Assembly (NCBI RefSeq): GCF_002836515.1
Contig: NZ_PJBC01000004.1
Span: forward strand, 248,001 to 312,000
Source of the DNA: Pseudomonas sp. Choline-02u-1
GTDB taxonomy: Bacteria; Pseudomonadota; Gammaproteobacteria; Pseudomonadales; Pseudomonadaceae
DNA: 64,000 nucleotides
Direction: 5' to 3'
Shown here: piece by piece, positions 1 through 8,637 of the stretch
How the letters are laid out: each line of letters starts with the position of its first letter
Numbering within the stretch: position 1 is the first letter of the stretch
Position numbers and translations under genes: made by a program
The notes under the pieces: model-generated
Databases searched by the model: none
Seen by the model: the letters and a program-made list of their open reading frames with translations, nothing else
What the model was told of the DNA's origin: nothing

Positions 1-1244
1 CAGCCGGTATTGACCAGGTAGACCTTGGAGCCGAAACCGCGGATGCGCTTGATCAGCAGTTCTGCATATTCGCCAGCCGGACGCGGGAAGAATGGTGCGC
101 CGAAGCAGGTGGAGAAAGTCGACTTGATGCCGCTGCCCGAACCCATTTCAGTCGAGCCCACCAGCGCGGTGTAGCCGGACAGGAAGTGGTAGGCCGCTTG
201 CTCTTCGTTGAGGATCGACACTGGCGGCAGCACGCCGGTCAGGTCGCAGGTCAGGAAGATCACCGCGTTTGGCTCGCCACCAAGGTTCTTCTCGGAACGC
301 TTGGCAACGTGCTCCAGCGGATATGCGGCGCGGCTGTTCTGGGTCAGGCTGACATCGGCATAGTCGGCGTGCTTGGCGTCGTCGATGACGACGTTTTCCA
401 GCACCGCGCCGTGCTTGATGGCTTTCCAGATGACCGGCTCGTTCTTCTCGGAGAGGTCGATGCACTTGGCATAGCAACCACCTTCGATGTTGAAGACAAC
501 GCCTTCGCCCCAGCCGTGCTCGTCGTCACCGATCAGGTAACGGCTTTCGTCGGCCGACAGGGTGGTTTTACCGGTGCCCGACAGACCGAAGAACAGGGTC
601 ACGTCGCCTTCTTCGCCGATGTTGGCAGCGCAGTGCATTGGCAGCACGTCAGCGGCCGGCAGCAGGAAGTTCTGCACCGAGAACATGGCTTTCTTCATCT
701 CACCGGCGTAACGCATGCCGGCGATCAGCACTTTCTTCTGCGCGAAGTTGATGATCACGCAGCCGTCGGAGTTGGTGCCGTCACGCTCGGGCACGCACTC
801 GAAGTTGGCGACGTTGAGCACCTGCCATTCTTCACGGCCAGCCGGGTTGTACTGGGCCGGATTGATGAACAGGCAACGACCGAACAGGTTCTGCCAGGCA
901 GTCTGCGTGGTCATTTTCACGGCCAGGTAGTGATCTTCCGCCGCGCCTACATGCACGTGGGAAACGAAATGCTCTTGCGCGTTGTTGAAGGCCTCGACGC
1001 GAGCCCACAGGGCATCGAACTTGTCGGCCGGGAACTTGCGGTTGATCGGGCCCCAGGCGATAGCGGCCTGAGTGGAAGGCTCTTCAACGATGAAACGGTC
1101 GACTGGCGAACGACCGGTGCGGTGACCGGTGCGAACAACCAGAGCGCCGGTATCGGCAAGCTCGCCTTCACCGCGATTCAGGGCTTCTTTTACCAGATCA
1201 TCAACACTCAGATCGGTGTACACGGCGTTATTGGCTTGCGTCAT
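1..1244 (-). CDS. pckA: Phosphoenolpyruvate carboxykinase (ATP), 3' end outside window
   Basis: Converts oxaloacetate and ATP to phosphoenolpyruvate, CO2 and ADP, the gluconeogenic step, in the cytoplasm. About 414 of the roughly 513 residues usual in Pseudomonas are present; the C-terminus runs off the left edge. Reading from the ATG at 1244 ([10 protein letters not shown]), a substrate-binding Arg stretch ([10 protein letters not shown], residues 41-50) is followed by the P-loop GLSGTGKTT (about 220-228) and the kinase-2 motif IGDDEHGW (about 238-245), both diagnostic of ATP-type PEPCK. A GGGGAA ribosome site lies just before the start. The next gene on this strand is hslO, as in P. aeruginosa. 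The identification is secure. Confidence 0.96.
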   Translation of the reverse strand, partial: MTQANNAVYTDLSVDDLVKEALNRGEGELADTGALVVRTGHRTGRSPVDRFIVEEPSTQAAIAWGPINRKFPADKFDALWARVEAFNNAQEHFVSHVHVGAAEDHYLAVKMTTQTAWQNLFGRCLFINPAQYNPAGREEWQVLNVANFECVPERDGTNSDGCVIINFAQKKVLIAGMRYAGEMKKAMFSVQNFLLPAADVLPMHCAANIGEEGDVTLFFGLSGTGKTTLSADESRYLIGDDEHGWGEGVVFNIEGGCYAKCIDLSEKNEPVIWKAIKHGAVLENVVIDDAKHADYADVSLTQNSRAAYPLEHVAKRSEKNLGGEPNAVIFLTCDLTGVLPPVSILNEEQAAYHFLSGYTALVGSTEMGSGSGIKSTFSTCFGAPFFPRPAGEYAELLIKRIRGFGSKVYLVNTG

Positions 1245-1425
1245 GAGGTTCCCCGTCGGCCAGTGGCCGAGTGTGCTCCAAACGTTTTGTAGTAGAAAGT
1301 CGTGCACTACTACCGCGAAAAAAGTGGGCCGGATTATGCCAGAAAAGCCCAAAAAGAGTAGGGTCCTCCCGTCGTAACGGCGATATTCCGTCATTGCGCA
1401 GTGAATTTACCTGCGCTGAACCGTT

Positions 1426-2328
1426 TTAGTGACGGGTATCTGACGGCGTATCGACGCCCGCGCCAGCGAACAACTGAGCGATATCAGCCGCGTCGAACAG
1501 GTACTGCTGATTGCAGAACTGGCAATCGATTTCGACTTTGCCACCCTGCTCGGCTGCCAGCGCCAGCGCATCTTCCAGCCCAAGACTGACCAGCGCATTG
1601 CCGGAGCGTTCCCGCGAGCAGCTGCAGTTGAAGCGCAAATGCTGGACATCAAACAGGCGCACCTGCTCTTCGTGATAGAGCCGGTGCAGGACGGTTTCGT
1701 TGTCCAGACTGAGCAGTTCATCGGCGCCCAGAGTGCTGGCCAGCGCGGTGAGGTGCTGCCAGCTGGCGGCGCGATCTTCTTCGTCTTTCAAGCGATCGGC
1801 GGGGAGTTGTTGCAGCAACATGCCGCGTGCACGACGACCGTCGGCGAACAGCTTGAAGCGCGTGCCGACTTGCTGCGACATGACGAAGTAGTTGGTGAAG
1901 CAATCGGACAGGGTTTCGCCGTCAAGGTCGACAATCCCCTGATAACGCTGGCCAACAGTCGGGTCGATAGTGAGCGCCAGAACACCGTTCGGCATCAGGT
2001 CGCCGAGTGTGGCGTCCGCCGCGATCTCTTCGGCGTTATAGCGCGCCAGGCCGCGAATTTCGCGCTCGCTGGAGCATTCGATCATCAGCAGCGGAATCGG
2101 CCCTTCCGAACGCGCCTGCAAGATCAGCAAGCCATCGAACTTGAGCGTGCCGACCAGCAAGGAAGCGGCCGCCATCAGTTCGCCGAGCAACTGCGCGACC
2201 GGCTCCGGGTACGGGTGTTTGGCAAGGACTTCGGCATAGCTGCGCTCCAGCGCTACCAGTTCGCCGCGAGTATCGCTGTCATCGAAGATGAAGCGCTGTG
2301 TGAAATCGGTATCCGCTAGGTCGGTCAT
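1426..2328 (-). CDS. hslO: Redox-regulated chaperone Hsp33
   Basis: Cytoplasmic holdase chaperone activated by oxidative unfolding; it protects proteins from aggregation under peroxide, bleach or heat stress. The protein is 300 residues, the normal family size. The zinc/redox switch is intact: C235-S-C237 and C269-Q-F-C272, the CXC and CXXC pairs that coordinate zinc when reduced and form disulfides when oxidised. It lies upstream of pckA on the same strand and is divergent from the PAP2 gene. The 107-bp gap between their starts must hold both promoters. Confidence 0.96.
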   Translation of the reverse strand: MTDLADTDFTQRFIFDDSDTRGELVALERSYAEVLAKHPYPEPVAQLLGELMAAASLLVGTLKFDGLLILQARSEGPIPLLMIECSSEREIRGLARYNAEEIAADATLGDLMPNGVLALTIDPTVGQRYQGIVDLDGETLSDCFTNYFVMSQQVGTRFKLFADGRRARGMLLQQLPADRLKDEEDRAASWQHLTALASTLGADELLSLDNETVLHRLYHEEQVRLFDVQHLRFNCSCSRERSGNALVSLGLEDALALAAEQGGKVEIDCQFCNQQYLFDAADIAQLFAGAGVDTPSDTRH

Positions 2329-2435
2329 AGGTCTGGGTATCTGAATGTGATGACAAAATGGTTACAAAACGTGAAAATTTGCGCTTGCTGGCACTTTTTT
2401 TGGTGCCGGCGCTTTTTCGCCATGGGAGGCATTTT

Positions 2436-3236
2436 ATGAACAATCCGGGTTTGTTCCAATCAAGGTGGAACCTCGGCCGGCTGGTTCTGTGTAACGTAGT
2501 GCCGTTGGCGCTACTGGCTTTCTGGTTATGGCCTACGGGCCAGATGCTGTGTGTGATTTTCGACGAGTGGCTGTTCCGCTCGCTCAACACACCGCTGGCC
2601 AGCAACCCGATATGGCTCCACATCTGGGCAATTGCAAGTCTGCGCCCGTTCGACATCGTCGTCGGACTCATTCTTCTGACGCTGCTGATCAAGGGCGACT
2701 GGATCTTCAGGGCGATCGACGTGCGCCGCGCATTCTTCGGTTTTTTCTCGATTCTTCTATTGATGGTGGTGATCCGCGCGCTGTTTTCCAAATTCGCCGA
2801 TCACATGGGCTGGCAGCACAGCAGTCCATCGATGGTGCTTGAGGGCGCCGTGCACATCAGCGATTACTTTCCCCACCTGGAGAAAACCTGGGAGCTGAAG
2901 GACCGCTCGGGGCAGAGCTTTCCCGGTGATCACGCGTCGGTGCTGTTGATCTGGGCACTGTTCATGGGCGTCTTCAGCCGCACGGTCGGGCAGTTTCTGA
3001 CGGTCTGGGGCCTGGCCGTGCTGTTCATGATGCCGCGCCTGGTCGCCGGGGCGCATTGGGGCCAGGACGACTACATTGGGGGCGTGCTGCTGGCGGTATG
3101 GGCGCTGGGCTGGGGTTACTACACGCCATTTGCCCATCACGCGGCGAACTTCTGGTTGAAGCTCACCGCGCCGGTTTTCGCGCTGCTGGGCAAGCTGCCG
3201 ATGGTGTCGCGGATGAGCGTCATTTCCGCCCGGTAA
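2436..3236 (+). CDS. PAP2-family membrane phosphatase/phosphotransferase
   Basis: Inner-membrane protein of the PAP2 superfamily, which acts on lipid phosphates or pyrophosphates at the periplasmic face. The ATG at 2436 is preferred over an upstream ATG at 2358 because GGGAGG lies six bases before it; this gives 266 residues. Several hydrophobic segments are visible (about 18-35, 72-88, 102-120, 168-200, 213-228). The second and third PAP2 motifs are present as SFPGDH (161-166) and PRLVAGAHWGQDD (200-212, with Arg201, His207 and Asp). The first motif (KX6RP) is not canonical; K155-DR may stand in. LpxT-like lipid A phosphotransferases are relatives. The substrate cannot be read from sequence. 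Confidence 0.85.
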   Translation: MNNPGLFQSRWNLGRLVLCNVVPLALLAFWLWPTGQMLCVIFDEWLFRSLNTPLASNPIWLHIWAIASLRPFDIVVGLILLTLLIKGDWIFRAIDVRRAFFGFFSILLLMVVIRALFSKFADHMGWQHSSPSMVLEGAVHISDYFPHLEKTWELKDRSGQSFPGDHASVLLIWALFMGVFSRTVGQFLTVWGLAVLFMMPRLVAGAHWGQDDYIGGVLLAVWALGWGYYTPFAHHAANFWLKLTAPVFALLGKLPMVSRMSVISAR

Positions 3237-3254
3237 ATGGTGACGTTTCGAAAA

Positions 3255-3325
3255 GATCGCAGCTTCGGCAACTCCTGCACAGGATCGCATTCAACTGTAG
3301 GAGCTGCCGTAGGCTGCGATCTTTT
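3255..3325. repeat. REP pair, family A (GATCGCAG...TGTAGGAGCTGCC)
   Basis: Two inverted copies of the GATCGCAGCYTTCGGCAGCTCCTAC element flank about 20 bases, forming a long imperfect hairpin between the convergent PAP2 and hslR genes. Its oligo-T/oligo-A flanks could let it act as a bidirectional terminator. Confidence 0.85.
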
Positions 3326-3729
3326 TATTCGTCATTGCTGCCGCGAAACCTGAACAGATCACGCCGCTGTTTCTTGCTCGGCTTGCCGTCGGTGCTCACG
3401 CCCAATGACCCGGCCTTGCGCATGGCCGCGGCCGCTTCACGCTTGGCAATACTCGCCTCGGTCTCGGCATACAAAGTCTGCGCTTCGGGTGCGCCACGAC
3501 GCACGATGGACAAGGCCTCGACCCTCACGGTACGAACTTCGAAACCGGCGCGAATCTCGAACTCATCACCAATGCGTGGCTCCTTGCCAGGTTTGCACCG
3601 CTCGCCACGACAATGCACCTTGCCACTTTCAATTGCTGCTTTGGCCAAGGCACGGGTTTTATAGAACCGCGCCGCCCATAGCCATTTATCAAGACGGACC
3701 TTGTCGTCCTCTTCCTGCTTCTGTCCCAT
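3325..3729 (-). CDS. hslR: Heat-shock protein 15, S4-domain ribosome-rescue factor
   Basis: Hsp15 binds free 50S subunits that still carry nascent-chain tRNA and helps recycle them after heat shock. The S4 RNA-binding fold occupies about residues 11-60 (VRLDKWLWAARFYKTRALA, then GKVHCRG). The tail is Lys/Arg rich and ends KKQRRDLFRFRG, as in the family. The ATG at 3729 has GAGG seven bases upstream and yields 134 residues; an earlier in-frame start at 3786 would add 19 untypical residues. The position between the PAP2 gene and rimA matches P. aeruginosa. Confidence 0.93.
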   Translation of the reverse strand: MGQKQEEDDKVRLDKWLWAARFYKTRALAKAAIESGKVHCRGERCKPGKEPRIGDEFEIRAGFEVRTVRVEALSIVRRGAPEAQTLYAETEASIAKREAAAAMRKAGSLGVSTDGKPSKKQRRDLFRFRGSNDE

Positions 3730-3845
3730 ATGAATTCCTCGCTCAGCCAGTAGTCGGAACTGTACTACCGTTTCTGTCGGGCGCAAGAACTCGGCCCTCC
3801 AGATAGACTGTGATCTTCGCCGCCTGACCGGCCTGGAGTGACCGC

Positions 3846-4625
3846 GTGACTAAATTTCCAACTTCTTTGACCTCGCCCAACGGCGGTTGCCAGGGCTGCC
3901 AGCAGAGCGAGCCGCTGAACTTCGATTTTTCCTTTGCCTACCAGCCGATCGTCGACCTGCGTGACCAATCGGTGTTCGCCCACGAAGCGCTGGTGCGAGG
4001 CGTGGCCGGTGAAGGCGCGTTGTCCGTGTTAAATCAGGTTACAGAAGACAACCGCTACCGTTTCGACCAGCTCTGCCGGACTCGCGCCATCGAAGGCGCG
4101 GCGAGCCTTAATATGCAGACACACTTGTCGATCAACTTTTTGCCCAACGCCGTCTACCGTCCAGAGCTATGCATTCGCAGCACGCTGGAGGCCGCGCGAA
4201 AACACGACTTTCCGATCGACCGACTGATTTTCGAAACCCTGGAAATCGAGCACGTAGATAATTATCGCCATTTGACCAATATTCTGCGTGAATACCGCGA
4301 ATTCGGCTTCAAGACCGCCATCGACGATTTCGGTGCCGGTTATTCGGGGCTCAATCTGCTGGCAGATTTCCAACCGGATCTGATCAAACTCGACATGGCG
4401 CTGATCCGTGACGTCGATCAAGACCGCGTCCGTCAGGTGATTGTGCGGGGGATTGTCACAATGTGTGCGGAGTTGGACGTTACAGTCATTGCCGAAGGCA
4501 TAGAAAGCGCCGGGGAACGGGATTTTCTCGCAGACTGTGGAATATTTCTGATGCAGGGCTACTGGTTCGCCAAACCTGCATTCAAAGCGTTGGCCCAGGT
4601 GCCGGACAAGGCCTGGAAGCGTTAA
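3846..4625 (+). CDS. rimA: EAL-domain cyclic-di-GMP phosphodiesterase RimA
   Basis: Stand-alone EAL protein of 259 residues that should hydrolyse c-di-GMP to pGpG. Catalytic and metal residues are present: E47-A-L, N97 (SINFLP), E130, D160-D161 in DDFGAGYSGL, K181, E217 in AEGIE, and Q237 (QGYWFAKP). So the enzyme is probably active. An N-terminal CxxC (C15, C18) precedes the domain. It is first of rimA-rimB-rimK. In P. fluorescens, published work assigns RimA as the phosphodiesterase that modulates RimK, which binds c-di-GMP. The GTG start at 3846 follows GGAG. Confidence 0.93.
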   Translation: MTKFPTSLTSPNGGCQGCQQSEPLNFDFSFAYQPIVDLRDQSVFAHEALVRGVAGEGALSVLNQVTEDNRYRFDQLCRTRAIEGAASLNMQTHLSINFLPNAVYRPELCIRSTLEAARKHDFPIDRLIFETLEIEHVDNYRHLTNILREYREFGFKTAIDDFGAGYSGLNLLADFQPDLIKLDMALIRDVDQDRVRQVIVRGIVTMCAELDVTVIAEGIESAGERDFLADCGIFLMQGYWFAKPAFKALAQVPDKAWKR

Positions 4626-4641
4626 CCCTTGGTTTTTTTCT

Positions 4642-5121
4642 TTGAAGACATTTGATCATTTGACCGTTGTCGGTCTGCGCGAGTGGGTGGCGCTCCCGGG
4701 CCTGGGAGTGGCGGGCCTGCGCGCAAAAATCGACACCGGCGCCAGCACCTCCAGCCTGCACGCTACCGACATCGAGCCGTTTGAACGCGACGGCGAGAAA
4801 TGGGTGCGTTTCACTGCGCACCTCGGCACGGTCGTGCAGTTACGTCACCGGCGCTGCGAAGCTCCGCTGGTCACGCGCAAAACCATCAAAAGCTCCAACG
4901 GCCATGCGCAGGTGCGCTACGTGATAAGCACCACGCTGGCGCTGGGTGATCGGGTCTGGCCGGTGGAGTTCACCCTGGCCTGCCGCAAGTCGATGCGTTA
5001 TCGCCTGTTGCTCGGTTCCAAAGCCCTGATCGATGGCCAGTTGGTGGTCAATCCGGGCATCAAGTATGTACAAGACAAGCCGGTGTTCCCGGTATCTACC
5101 TCCTCCACAGGTGTTGCATGA
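4642..5121 (+). CDS. rimB: RimB, retropepsin-like protease of the rim operon
   Basis: Small (159-residue) protein of the RimK-associated protease family. The retropepsin-like active-site motif [11 protein letters not shown] spans residues 31-41. In P. fluorescens RimB is reported to remove the poly-glutamate that RimK adds to ribosomal protein S6, so it opposes the ligase and sets the modification level. The start is uncertain: TTG at 4642 ([12 protein letters not shown]) has only a weak ribosome site, but its reading agrees with the family N-terminus as I recall it. Its stop overlaps the rimK ATG by four bases (ATGA), implying translational coupling. Confidence 0.88.
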   Translation: MKTFDHLTVVGLREWVALPGLGVAGLRAKIDTGASTSSLHATDIEPFERDGEKWVRFTAHLGTVVQLRHRRCEAPLVTRKTIKSSNGHAQVRYVISTTLALGDRVWPVEFTLACRKSMRYRLLLGSKALIDGQLVVNPGIKYVQDKPVFPVSTSSTGVA

Positions 5122-6023
5122 AGATCGCTGTGCTGTCGCGTAATCCGCGTCTGTATTCCACCCGCCGTCTGGTCGAAGCCGGAATCGAGCGCGGGCATGA
5201 AATGGTGGTGATCGACACCTTGCGCGCCTACATGAACATTGCCAGCCACAAGCCGCAGATCCACTACCGCGGCAAACCACTGGAAGGTTTCGACGCGGTG
5301 ATCCCGCGGATCGGCGCGTCGGTAACGTTCTACGGCTGCGCGGTGTTGCGTCAGTTCGAAATGATGGGCGTATTCCCGCTCAACGAATCGGTGGCCATTG
5401 CCCGCTCGCGGGACAAATTGCGTTCGCTGCAGCTGCTGTCGCGGCGCGGAATCGGTTTGCCGGTCACCGGTTTTGCTCACTCGCCGGACGATATTCCCGA
5501 CCTGATTGCCATGGTCAACGGCGCACCTTTGGTGATCAAGGTGCTCGAAGGTACTCAGGGCATCGGCGTAGTGCTGTGCGAAACCGCGACGGCGGCCGAG
5601 TCGGTGATCGAAGCGTTCATGGGCCTGAAGCAGAACATCATGGTTCAGGAATACATCAAGGAAGCCGGCGGTGCAGATATCCGTTGCTTCGTGGTGGGCG
5701 ACAAGGTGATCGCGGCGATGAAGCGCCAGGCCAAACCAGGCGAATTTCGCTCCAACCTGCACCGTGGGGGCAGCGCCAGCCTGATCAAGATCACCCCGGA
5801 AGAACGCATGACCGCGTTACGCGCTGCAAAGGTCATGGGCCTGGCAGTGGCGGGTGTGGATATCCTGCGTTCGAACCACGGCCCATTGGTGATGGAAGTG
5901 AATTCATCGCCGGGCCTGGAAGGGATCGAGACCACCACCGGCAAGAACGTGGCCGGGATCATCATCGAACATCTGGAAAAAAATGGCGGGCCGAATATGA
6001 CCCGCACCAAAGGCAAGGGGTAA
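5118..6023 (+). CDS. rimK: Ribosomal protein S6 modification enzyme RimK (glutamate ligase)
   Basis: ATP-grasp ligase that adds glutamates to the C-terminus of ribosomal protein S6, altering ribosome composition and translation. At 301 residues it has full family length. The N-terminus [18 protein letters not shown], the ATP-grasp core with [11 protein letters not shown] (glycine-rich loop) and [14 protein letters not shown] near the end are hallmark RimK sequences. It overlaps rimB by ATGA and closes the rimABK operon. RimA (EAL) upstream and RimB (protease) provide c-di-GMP and proteolytic control. A family-A REP pair follows. Confidence 0.96.
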   Translation: MKIAVLSRNPRLYSTRRLVEAGIERGHEMVVIDTLRAYMNIASHKPQIHYRGKPLEGFDAVIPRIGASVTFYGCAVLRQFEMMGVFPLNESVAIARSRDKLRSLQLLSRRGIGLPVTGFAHSPDDIPDLIAMVNGAPLVIKVLEGTQGIGVVLCETATAAESVIEAFMGLKQNIMVQEYIKEAGGADIRCFVVGDKVIAAMKRQAKPGEFRSNLHRGGSASLIKITPEERMTALRAAKVMGLAVAGVDILRSNHGPLVMEVNSSPGLEGIETTTGKNVAGIIIEHLEKNGGPNMTRTKGKG

Positions 6024-6029
6024 AGCAAA

Positions 6030-6103
6030 AGATCGCAGCCTTCGGCAGCGCCTACATGGGAATGCGTTTCCTGTAGGCGCTGCCGCAGGCTGCGATCTTT
6101 TTT
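6030..6103. repeat. REP pair, family A
   Basis: Inverted copies of the GATCGCAGCCTTCGGCAGCGCCTAC element lie between the convergent rimK and envZ genes. The right arm runs into six T residues, so it can end rimK transcripts. Confidence 0.85.
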
Positions 6104-6109
6104 CAGCCG

Positions 6110-7423
6110 TTACACGGCATCTCTAGGCAACATCAACCCAAGCGGCAATCTCACCCGCGCTTCAAGCCCGCCTCCGGACCGATTGCGCAACTCGACATTG
6201 CCGCCATGCATCGCCGCAATTCGCTTGACGATCGCCAACCCCAACCCCGTGCCTTTGCCGCCCCGAGCCCGATCGCCCCGGGTGAACGGGTTGAAAATCG
6301 CCTCAAGCTCGGACGGATCAATCCCGGCGCCACGGTCCATCACGCTCAGCACCACATACGGAGCGCTGGTATCCCCCGACACGTACGCCGCCACTTCGAC
6401 GCCACTACCGGCATGATTCAAGGCGTTGCCAATCAGGTTGTTGAGCAGGCGCTTCATCGACACGCGACGCAGCGGGAATGGCTGGATCGGTTCCAGACGC
6501 AGGCGCACTTTCTCTTCGCTCTGGTTGTACGGCGCGGCGACTTCGCGCACAAGATCGCTGAGGTCGACTTCTTCCACCGACTCGTCTCGACCATCGCGAA
6601 TGAACGCGAGGAACTGGTCGAGAATCGCGTCCATGTCTTCGATGTCGCGAACCATGTCGTCAGTCAGATCGGTGTGAGCCCCCATCAATTCCAGCGCCAG
6701 GCGCAAGCGCGTCAGCGGTGTGCGCAAGTCGTGGGACACCCCCGCGAGCATCAACTCGCGCTCGCGTCCGGCCTGCTCGACGTCTTCGGCCATCTGGTTG
6801 AAGGCGCGGTAAACCTCGGTCATTTCGCTGGGCGTGTCGCTGATCGGCAGGCGCACGCTGCGGCCCTGACCGAGCTGCCGTGCGGCATATACCAGACGCT
6901 TCAACGGCTGGTTGAGCTGGCTGACGAAAATCCACGCCGACGCTGTCGACAACAGGCCGATGGCGAGGAACCAGCCGAGCACGTTCCAGATTTTCTGGCC
7001 ACGCAGCGGATGCGGGTAAAGCGGCACCTTCAGCCAGCCATCGCCCAGGCTTGGCGCGCGCACCCACAGCGCCGGTGGTGAGTGCATGCGCAAACGCACT
7101 TCGGTGTCGGCCCCCAGCTCCGCCTGCATCTGGCGCTGATAGATTTCGCTGTACGGCCAGTGCTGTTCGCCTTCCGGCACGCCGGCGCCGACCACACGGA
7201 TCAGGGTTGCGGCATCGGCAATCTTTGCACGGTTTTCTTCATCGGCGGCCCAATAGGCGCGCAGCGTCAGGGCGACGCCGTGGCTGTATTGGCGATCCAC
7301 CAGCACGTCCTCGTTCATCAACAGATAAACCAGGGTCAGCGCCTTGGAAAACAGCACGACGATCAGCACCAGCCAAAGGGTGCGAGAGAAAAAACTTTGG
7401 GGGAACCAGACGGGGGTTTTCAT
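6110..7423 (-). CDS. envZ: EnvZ/AmgS-type sensor histidine kinase
   Basis: Inner-membrane sensor kinase of 437 residues that phosphorylates the adjacent OmpR-type regulator. In P. aeruginosa the orthologous pair is AmgRS, which responds to cell-envelope and aminoglycoside stress. Membrane segments at about 13-35 and 147-168 bracket a periplasmic domain of about 110 residues. A HAMP linker follows, then the phosphoacceptor H231 in AGVSHDLRTPL, the N-box NNLIGNALNHA (around 333), DRGAGI (363-368) and GTGLGL (391-396). All kinase motifs are intact. It is transcribed downstream of ompR with a 114-bp gap that carries a REP-like inverted repeat. Confidence 0.94.
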   Translation of the reverse strand: MKTPVWFPQSFFSRTLWLVLIVVLFSKALTLVYLLMNEDVLVDRQYSHGVALTLRAYWAADEENRAKIADAATLIRVVGAGVPEGEQHWPYSEIYQRQMQAELGADTEVRLRMHSPPALWVRAPSLGDGWLKVPLYPHPLRGQKIWNVLGWFLAIGLLSTASAWIFVSQLNQPLKRLVYAARQLGQGRSVRLPISDTPSEMTEVYRAFNQMAEDVEQAGRERELMLAGVSHDLRTPLTRLRLALELMGAHTDLTDDMVRDIEDMDAILDQFLAFIRDGRDESVEEVDLSDLVREVAAPYNQSEEKVRLRLEPIQPFPLRRVSMKRLLNNLIGNALNHAGSGVEVAAYVSGDTSAPYVVLSVMDRGAGIDPSELEAIFNPFTRGDRARGGKGTGLGLAIVKRIAAMHGGNVELRNRSGGGLEARVRLPLGLMLPRDAV

Positions 7424-7439
7424 CTTTAACCGCTACACA

Positions 7440-7530
7440 CTTGCAGGAGCGAGCAATGCTCGCATATTGCAGATTGCGAGTCTGTGGCCATGGCCGTGCG
7501 ACCAGAGCCTTGCAGACCCGCTCCTACAAA
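7440..7530. repeat. Degenerate inverted repeat between ompR and envZ
   Basis: GCAGGAGCGAGCAATGCTCGC at the left and GACCCGCTCCTACAA at the right form a weak REP-like inverted pair. Its position inside a two-gene operon could lower envZ output relative to ompR. I cannot place it confidently in a REP family. Confidence 0.45.
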
Positions 7531-7537
7531 TCACCGA

Positions 7538-8278
7538 TCACTTGGTGGCGGTGCCATCCGGAACGAACACGTAACCCACACCCCAGACGGTCTGGATGTA
7601 GCGCGGCTTCGACGGATCGGGTTCGATCATCCGACGCAGACGCGAGATCTGCACGTCGATGGAACGCTCCAGCGCATCCCATTCACGACCACGGGCGAGG
7701 TTCATCAGCTTGTCGCGGGTCAGCGGCTGACGTGCGTTCATTACCAGCGCCTTGAGTACAGCGAACTCACCGGTGGTGAGCATGTGCACCTCATCGCCGC
7801 GCTTGAGCTCGCGGGTGGCCAGCGACAATACGTAATCACCGAAGGTGACATTTTCGTCTTCGCTGCCCGGTGCGCCCGGCACCGGTGCGGCCTGACGGCG
7901 CAATACGGCTTTGACACGCGCCATCAGCTCGTCGGGATTGAACGGCTTGGCCAGGTAATCGTCGGCCCCCAGTTCAAGCCCCTTGATACGGCTCAGCTCA
8001 TCGCCCTTGGCGGTGAGCATGATGATCGGAATCTGGTTGTTCGCCCCACGCAGGCGGCGGCAAGCGGTAAGGCCGTCTTCGCCCGGCAGCATCAGGTCGA
8101 GAACGACCAGATTGAACACTTCACGCGCCAGCAGACGGTCCATCTGCTCGGTGTTCGGAACGGTACGGGCGCGATAGCCCTTGCTGACGAAGAAGCGTTC
8201 CAGCAGGCTGCTCAGCCCCGGATCGTCGTCAACGATGAGAATTTTTTCGCCTTCAGCAGTTTGTGCAGTGCTGCTCAT
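7538..8278 (-). CDS. ompR: OmpR/AmgR-type response regulator
   Basis: Two-domain response regulator of 246 residues, the DNA-binding partner of the downstream EnvZ/AmgS kinase. The receiver has the acidic pair D17-D18, phosphoacceptor D61 (VVLDLMLPGEDG), the switch Thr in MLTA and K111 in AKPF. The C-terminal winged helix ends with RYIQTVWGVGYVFVPDG, the OmpR/PhoB signature. It starts at 8278 with AAAGGAGC upstream on the minus strand. The pair probably controls envelope-stress genes. Confidence 0.95.
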   Translation of the reverse strand: MSSTAQTAEGEKILIVDDDPGLSSLLERFFVSKGYRARTVPNTEQMDRLLAREVFNLVVLDLMLPGEDGLTACRRLRGANNQIPIIMLTAKGDELSRIKGLELGADDYLAKPFNPDELMARVKAVLRRQAAPVPGAPGSEDENVTFGDYVLSLATRELKRGDEVHMLTTGEFAVLKALVMNARQPLTRDKLMNLARGREWDALERSIDVQISRLRRMIEPDPSKPRYIQTVWGVGYVFVPDGTATK

Positions 8279-8637
8279 TGGATGCTCCTTTTAGCTCGGC
8301 GCGCATTATGGCGTAGCTGCCGTTATACGCACCGTGTGCATTGTTAGCAGATTTTTCCTTCACTGCCAGAAAACCGGGGTTTATGCCTACAGCCTGCAAC
8401 GCCCCCGAATGACAGAACGCTGGTTATAATGCGCGGCGTTTTGCGCCAGGCAACGTCTGAATCGTTACCGTAAGTGGCCGGTATTTTTTCAGGCCCTGTG
8501 CAGCAACTGTTCGATTTCACGGGTCAATGGGCAGCCTCTTGATCCAGGCAGCGGCAATTTTCCAGCCGCTCAATCAGCCTCCAGGCCTTTATCTGCGTGC
8601 CTGCGAGCCTGCTTTTCATACTATGTCAGGTGGTTTT
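8279..8637. other. Divergent ompR/tex intergenic region
   Basis: These 359 bp separate the divergent ompR and tex starts and must hold both promoters. Apart from the TATAAT at 8425-8430 I see no operator-like dyad or RNA gene. An open frame runs in from 8527 ahead of the tex start, but it lacks a good ribosome site. Confidence 0.5.
8425..8430 (+). promoter_or_regulatory. Probable -10 element of tex
   Basis: A perfect TATAAT hexamer sits about 208 bases upstream of the tex start. No good -35 box is visible at 17 bp, so the assignment is tentative. Confidence 0.4.
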
